Source: Alphaproteobacteria bacterium (GTDB lineage Bacteria; Pseudomonadota; Alphaproteobacteria; Reyranellales; Reyranellaceae). Taken from it: DNA of 54,214 bases. The position numbers and the translations under genes are program-made. Of the stretch, positions 50,793 to 54,214 are shown piece after piece; position 1 is the first letter of the stretch, and the number at the start of each line of letters is the position of its first letter. Where the stretch lies: assembly GCA_947474005.1 (NCBI GenBank), contig CANJHI010000015.1, forward strand, positions 1 to 54,214. Direction: 5' to 3'. The notes under the pieces are model-generated. The model was not told where the DNA came from, did not search any database, and worked only from the letters and a program-made list of their open reading frames with translations.

Positions 50793-51424
50793 CAGCCCCA
50801 GCCTGCCAGCGCCTTCTCGAGACTCGCCGGCCCGCGATAGAGCATGGCGCGCCAGCCGGCGGCGCGGGCGGCGTCGACGTTCTCGGCCTTGTCGTCGACG
50901 AACAGGATCGACTGGGCGACCGTGACGCCCATGCGGGCCTGGGCGTTGGTGTAAAATACGCGCTCCGGTTTGCAGACGCCCAGCGCCGCCGAATAGATGA
51001 TCTCGTCGAAATGCGGGTCGAGCCCGCCCTGTTCGCGCAGGTAGGCCACGCGATGATGCTCCTGGTTGGAGGCGGCGAAGCAGCGGCTGCCGGTGCGCTG
51101 CCGCCAGGCATCGGCTTGCGCCAGCACGGCGCGGTCGATGACGCAGTCCTTCTCGAACCAGTAGGCGACGAATTCCTCGAGCCGGTCGCCGAGGCCCAGC
51201 GGCACGAGATAGTCCTGCAGGGCGACGTAGAGATCGAGCCGGCCGCGCAGCACTTCGAGGAAATCGCGACGGAAGAAGTCGCGCTCGATCGCCTCGTAGT
51301 CGAGATCGAGGTCGGCCTTCAGCGTGGCGTACCACGGGTGCGCCGAGCCGGGCTGGGCGAGCGAGATGACGCCGTCGATGTCGAGGGCGAGGACGTGGCT
51401 ATGGGAGACGGGACTGGAACTCAT
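50792..51424 (-). CDS. HAD-superfamily hydrolase
   Basis: 210-aa haloacid dehalogenase-like phosphatase. Motif I is ALDIDGVI (nucleophile D15 and D17), motif II is FAASNQ, the lysine is in GVCKPERVFY, and motif IV is LFVDDKAENVDAA. The cap between 25 and 95 is helical, as in subfamily I. The usual DxDGT/V reading fits phosphatase rather than dehalogenase activity. Substrate unknown. It is divergent from a GNAT gene across 25 bp. Confidence 0.85.
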   Translation of the reverse strand: MSSSPVSHSHVLALDIDGVISLAQPGSAHPWYATLKADLDLDYEAIERDFFRRDFLEVLRGRLDLYVALQDYLVPLGLGDRLEEFVAYWFEKDCVIDRAVLAQADAWRQRTGSRCFAASNQEHHRVAYLREQGGLDPHFDEIIYSAALGVCKPERVFYTNAQARMGVTVAQSILFVDDKAENVDAARAAGWRAMLYRGPASLEKALAGWG

Positions 51425-51449
51425 GGTTCGTCATGCTACAGCAAATTCC

Positions 51450-52004
51450 ATGAAGCTCGTCGTCCCTGCCCTCGAATATCTGGACGCCTATGCCGATGCG
51501 CTCAGACGCGGCTGGTCGCCGGACAACGTGCGGCTGGAGGCCACCGCGCGCGAGGAGCTGGTAAAAATCGCCGAGTCGCCGCGGTCGTTCATATTGTCGC
51601 TCGACGACCGCGCGGCGACGGGCGGGCCGATCACCCTGCCCGACGGTTCGCAGGTGCCGCGCCTTCCGGGTTACAGGCGCTGGCTGTGGGACGGTGAATT
51701 TTGCGGCTCGATCAATTTCCGCTGGCAGCCCGGCACCACCGCCCTGCCCCCGCATTGCCTCGGCCACATCGGCTATGCCGTCGTGCCGTGGAAGCGCGGC
51801 CGGGGCTATGCAACCCGGGCGCTGGCGCTGCTGCTGCCGGAGGCGCGCAAGGAAGGCCTCGCCTATGTCGAGCTGACGACCGACCTCGACAACCTGCCGT
51901 CGCAGAAAGTCATCACGGCCAATGGCGGTGTCGTGGTGAGGCGCTTCAACAAGGGGCCCGTCTACGGCGACAAGGAAGCCCTGCTCTTCCGCATCGATCT
52001 TTAG
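51450..52004 (+). CDS. GNAT-family N-acetyltransferase
   Basis: 184 aa. The core is HIGYAVVPWKRGRGYATRALALLLPEARKEGLAYVELTTD, given here as two parts: the acetyl-CoA loop KRGRGYA and the following helix. SQKVITANGGVVVRRF is the C-terminal GNAT motif. The N-terminal LVVPALEYLDAYADALRRGW is typical of a subgroup annotated as predicted acetyltransferases. The ATG at 51450 is favoured; 51423 is in frame but sits on the HAD start codon. Its end overlaps the convergent TetR gene by 4 bp. Confidence 0.82.
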   Translation: MKLVVPALEYLDAYADALRRGWSPDNVRLEATAREELVKIAESPRSFILSLDDRAATGGPITLPDGSQVPRLPGYRRWLWDGEFCGSINFRWQPGTTALPPHCLGHIGYAVVPWKRGRGYATRALALLLPEARKEGLAYVELTTDLDNLPSQKVITANGGVVVRRFNKGPVYGDKEALLFRIDL

Positions 52005-52615
52005 CCGCCGGCGCGGACCACTGTCTCGGCCATCGCCGACAGAAGCGACAGGCCGCGTGCCTTGAGCGCGCGCGAAGAATCCTTGCCGCCGATCTGGCCG
52101 TCCAGCAGCAGGCTGATGAAGCCATGCACCGAGGCGCCGGTGAAGTCAGCCATGCGCTGCTTGATCTCGCCGGAGGCATGCGGAATGACGGCCTCGACGG
52201 CGGCGGCATGGAGCGCGCGAACCTTGTCGGCGGCGGCGGCGAGCGCCGGCGTATCGAGCCGGTTGGCCTCGCGGCTGGACATGAGCTGGAACAGCGCCGG
52301 GTTGCCGGCGGCGAAGGCCATGTAGCCGACGCCCTGGCCGATCAGCCCGCCCGCGGCACCGCCTTCGGCGCGGTTGGCCTCCGTGGTCATGGCGACGGCC
52401 AGCTCGTCGAAGCCGCGGGCGGCCAGTTCCGCCAGCAGGTCGTCGATCGAGGCGAAGTGATAGGCCGGGGCGGCATGGGAAACGCCGGCGCGCCGGGCGC
52501 ATTCACGCAGGGTGAAGCCGCGGATGCCCTTTTCCTCCAGAAGCGCCCGTCCCGACGTCACCAGCGCCTCGCGGAGCTGGCCGTGGTGGTAGGGCTGTGC
52601 CTTGGAACGCTCCAT
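52001..52615 (-). CDS. TetR/AcrR-family repressor
   Basis: 204 aa. The N-terminal HTH (residues 10-57) is HGQLREALVTSGRALLEEKG, then FTLRECARRAGVSHAAPAYHF with the recognition helix. The C-terminal ligand domain has a WHG-like helix (GQGVGYMAFAAGNPALFQLM), common in regulators of exporters and fatty-acyl genes. It is divergent from a LysE-family exporter, the usual arrangement for a repressor controlling that exporter. Repeated GAGGCAGAA sequences in the shared gap may be its binding sites. Confidence 0.86.
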   Translation of the reverse strand: MERSKAQPYHHGQLREALVTSGRALLEEKGIRGFTLRECARRAGVSHAAPAYHFASIDDLLAELAARGFDELAVAMTTEANRAEGGAAGGLIGQGVGYMAFAAGNPALFQLMSSREANRLDTPALAAAADKVRALHAAAVEAVIPHASGEIKQRMADFTGASVHGFISLLLDGQIGGKDSSRALKARGLSLLSAMAETVVRAGG

Positions 52616-52734
52616 TCTGCCTCCGCCAAAATAGTCTACGCTTCATCTTGACGATGGAAAGAGGCAGAAATCTGGCTGACTTGGACTTGGACTTGACCTG
52701 GCCCTTGTGGCTTCGTCGAAGGCCTGAGGCAGAA
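52615..52734. repeat. three copies of GAGGCAGAA in the TetR/LysE intergenic gap
   Basis: GAGGCAGAA appears on the minus strand at 52623-52615 (touching the TetR start), on the plus strand at 52661-52669, and again on the plus strand at 52726-52734 next to the LysE ribosome site. The first two form a perfect 9-bp inverted pair with a 37-bp separation. Confidence 0.55.
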
Positions 52735-52747
52735 GGAGATGCGGGAA

Positions 52748-53374
52748 ATGTCATTCGAAGCCTGGGCGGCGTTTGCCGCGGCATCGACGGTCTTGCTGGT
52801 CATCCCGGGGCCCACGGTCCTGCTGGTGGTGTCCTATGCGCTGGGCCAGGGCTGGCGCACCGCGCTGCCCATGGCCGTGGGGGTCGCACTCGGCGACTTC
52901 ACCGCCATGACGCTCTCGATGCTGGGCCTGGGCGCCCTGCTCGCGACCTCGGCCACCCTGTTCACCGCGCTCAAATGGATCGGGGCCGCGTACCTCGTCT
53001 ACCTCGGCGTAAAACTGTGGCGGGCGGGCGACACGCTGGATGCGCCGCCGCGCACCGATGCGGTCTCGGCCGCCAGGATGCTGGGCCATGCCTGGCTGGT
53101 GACGGCGCTCAACCCCAAGAGCATCACCTTCTTCGTGGCGTTCCTGCCAGCCTTCCTCGACCCCAAGGCCGACTTCCTGACCCAGATGCTGGTGTTCGAG
53201 ACGACGTTCCTGCTGCTGGCCTTCGCCAATGCCTTCGGCTACGCGCTGGTCGCCAGCAAGGCCCGCCGCTTCGCCGGCAACCCGCACGCGATCGGCGTCG
53301 TGAACAAGGTGGGCGGCGGCCTGCTGGTGAGCGCCGGTGTCGCCACCGTCACGCTGAGTGGATCGCGGAGCTGA
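52748..53374 (+). CDS. LysE/RhtB-family exporter
   Basis: 208-aa membrane protein with six hydrophobic helices. The N-terminal VIPGPTVLLVVSYALGQGWRTAL holds the family PGP motif, and WIGAAYLVYLGVKLWR and NPKSITFFVAFLPAFL are other hallmarks. It probably exports an amino acid or related compound. The ATG at 52748 has AAGGAG nine bases upstream; the ATG at 52739 abuts that site directly and is unlikely. Confidence 0.88.
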   Translation: MSFEAWAAFAAASTVLLVIPGPTVLLVVSYALGQGWRTALPMAVGVALGDFTAMTLSMLGLGALLATSATLFTALKWIGAAYLVYLGVKLWRAGDTLDAPPRTDAVSAARMLGHAWLVTALNPKSITFFVAFLPAFLDPKADFLTQMLVFETTFLLLAFANAFGYALVASKARRFAGNPHAIGVVNKVGGGLLVSAGVATVTLSGSRS

Positions 53375-53414
53375 GGTGGACTCTGAGCGTGCGCCATAAG
53401 CATGGAATCATAGG

Positions 53415-53458
53415 AACCTCACCCTGAGAGGCTGCGGAGCGCTCCTCAGCATGAGGTT
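53415..53458. repeat. intergenic inverted repeat, AACCTCA...TGAGGTT type
   Basis: AACCTCACCCTGAG (53415-53428) pairs with CTCAGCATGAGGTT (53445-53458) with two mismatches. It fills the gap between the convergent lysE-like and exbD genes. Its core resembles a family of palindromes frequent between genes of alphaproteobacteria. Confidence 0.55.
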
Positions 53459-53490
53459 GGGGGTATGCTTCTATCCCACTCGGAAAGACT

Positions 53491-53907
53491 CTACCTCTCC
53501 GGTTCGCTGACGAACGCGACCTTGGCGAGGCCGGCCTTGGAGGCGTCGGCCAGGGTTTGGGCGACATAGCGGTAGGGCACGGCCTGGTCGGCGCGCAGGT
53601 AGATCTCGGGCTGCGGCCGCTTCTTGCCTTCCTCGGCGAAGCGCAGGACGGCGTCCTCGCGCGTGATGCGTTCGCCCTTCCAGAACAGCAGGCCCTGACC
53701 ATCGATGGCGAACTCGATCTTCTCCGGCTTCACGATGTCGGCGGCCGACGAGGCCTTGGGCAGGTCGAGCTTGACCACGTTGGTCAGGAGCGGCGCGGTC
53801 ACGATGAAGATCACCAGCAGCACCAGCACGACGTCGATCAACGGCACCATGTTGATCTCGGCCATCGGCTGGGACGAGGTTTTGCGGTCGAGGCTTCCGA
53901 AGGCCAT
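53491..53907 (-). CDS. ExbD/TolR-family biopolymer transport protein
   Basis: 138 aa with a single transmembrane helix (VPLIDVVLVLLVIFIVTAPL, residues 21-40) carrying the proton-path aspartate D25, and a periplasmic domain ending in VAFVSEP. With the TolQ/ExbB partner it converts proton flow into force for outer-membrane uptake or cell-envelope constriction. The ATG at 53907 follows GGGGAG, 11 bp after the TolQ-like stop. Without tolA, tolB, pal or tonB in view, I cannot separate Tol from Exb, though the gene size fits either. Confidence 0.88.
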   Translation of the reverse strand: MAFGSLDRKTSSQPMAEINMVPLIDVVLVLLVIFIVTAPLLTNVVKLDLPKASSAADIVKPEKIEFAIDGQGLLFWKGERITREDAVLRFAEEGKKRPQPEIYLRADQAVPYRYVAQTLADASKAGLAKVAFVSEPER

Positions 53908-53918
53908 GGCGCTCTCCC

Positions 53919-54214
53919 CTATTTGACGGCGGCGAGCGACGGAGCGCTGCCGGGCTTGTTGGGCTTGGCCGAGTTCTGCAGCGCCCGGCCCATCGACAGG
54001 AAGGTCAGCAGCTCGAAGGCGAAGGCGTCGAGCTTGGCCGTGAGCACGCGGTTGGAGCGGGTGAGCCAATTGTAGCCCATGACCGCCGGCAGCGCGACGG
54101 CGAGGCCGATGCCGGTCATGATCAGCGCCTCGCCGACCGGCCCCGCCACCTTGTCGAGCATGCCGGAGCCCGACATGCCGATGGCGACCAGCGCGTGATA
54201 GACGCCCCACACCG
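53919..54214 (-). CDS. TolQ/ExbB/MotA-family proton channel protein, 5' end missing
   Basis: Only the last 98 or so codons are in the window. They include VWGVYHALVAIGMSGSGMLD, the second helix region GEALIMTGIGLAVALPAVMGYNWL and a C-terminal tail FELLTFLSM, all typical of TolQ/ExbB. The gene runs off the window end, so neither its start nor its first helix can be seen. The apparent GTG at 54212 is an internal valine. Confidence 0.85.
   Translation of the reverse strand, partial: VWGVYHALVAIGMSGSGMLDKVAGPVGEALIMTGIGLAVALPAVMGYNWLTRSNRVLTAKLDAFAFELLTFLSMGRALQNSAKPNKPGSAPSLAAVK

Overview
This window is dense, GC-rich chromosomal DNA from an alphaproteobacterium. The evidence is the conserved order pcm-like/tolC/popZ/valS, a Zur-type Fur protein, a Bug-family solute receptor, CaiB and MlrC-type genes, and the very high GC at third codon positions. 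The gene content resembles soil or freshwater Rhodospirillales/Reyranella-like genomes, but that placement is inference. I see no phage, integrase, intact transposon or CRISPR array, and no stretch over 300 bases lacks a gene.

Layout. (1) 253-6793, minus strand: a tightly overlapping maturation operon for a molybdenum hydroxylase of the xanthine dehydrogenase/CO dehydrogenase type. It reads coxD-like AAA+ ATPase, coxE-like VWA protein, two separate XdhC halves, a MoeA-like/MobA-like fusion, sufS and a sufU-like scaffold. No structural hydroxylase gene is in view. (2) 6917-12887: catabolic and transport genes (SDR, amidase, isocitrate-lyase-family enzyme, EamA exporter), then a NicO metal transporter with its DUF1007 partner and a hot-dog thioesterase. 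(3) 12995-16774: parE, an exported hypothetical and pyrD. (4) 16766-22787: a Rieske oxygenase with a Bug receptor, then an EamA protein with a CaiB transferase and a thiolase-like protein. (5) 22805-25976: a FitAB/VapBC-like toxin-antitoxin pair, a PhyH oxygenase, a GNAT, and an unusual MerR regulator fused to a P-loop ATPase. (6) 26076-31623: valS, popZ, tolC and a PIMT-like gene. (7) 31772-39729: tRNA-Cys and tRNA-Asn, a Nudix hydrolase, a sulfur/cysteine run (cysK, rbsK, alaX, sseA, GNAT, metC-like), then zur, hisI and a lipoprotein. (8) 39745-44975: MFS exporter, MlrC-type peptidase, TauD-type dioxygenase, a 3-hydroxyisobutyrate dehydrogenase relative and a cupin. (9) 45058-50121: a malonate decarboxylase operon, mdcACDEGB, without mdcH or a transporter. 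(10) 50235-54214: a small HTH protein with its own operator-like promoter, HAD, GNAT, TetR, LysE, and an ExbD/TolQ pair cut by the window end.

The most interesting items are: the sulfur-donor pair inside the Mo-hydroxylase maturation operon; the MerR-ATPase fusion with a textbook 19-bp-spacer promoter; two REP/BIME-like double hairpins sharing a GGACC head and a TCATGA loop; the PIMT-like protein with an altered substrate loop; and the small HTH gene at 50235 behind a perfect 8-bp dyad. All calls come from reading the sequence without database searches.
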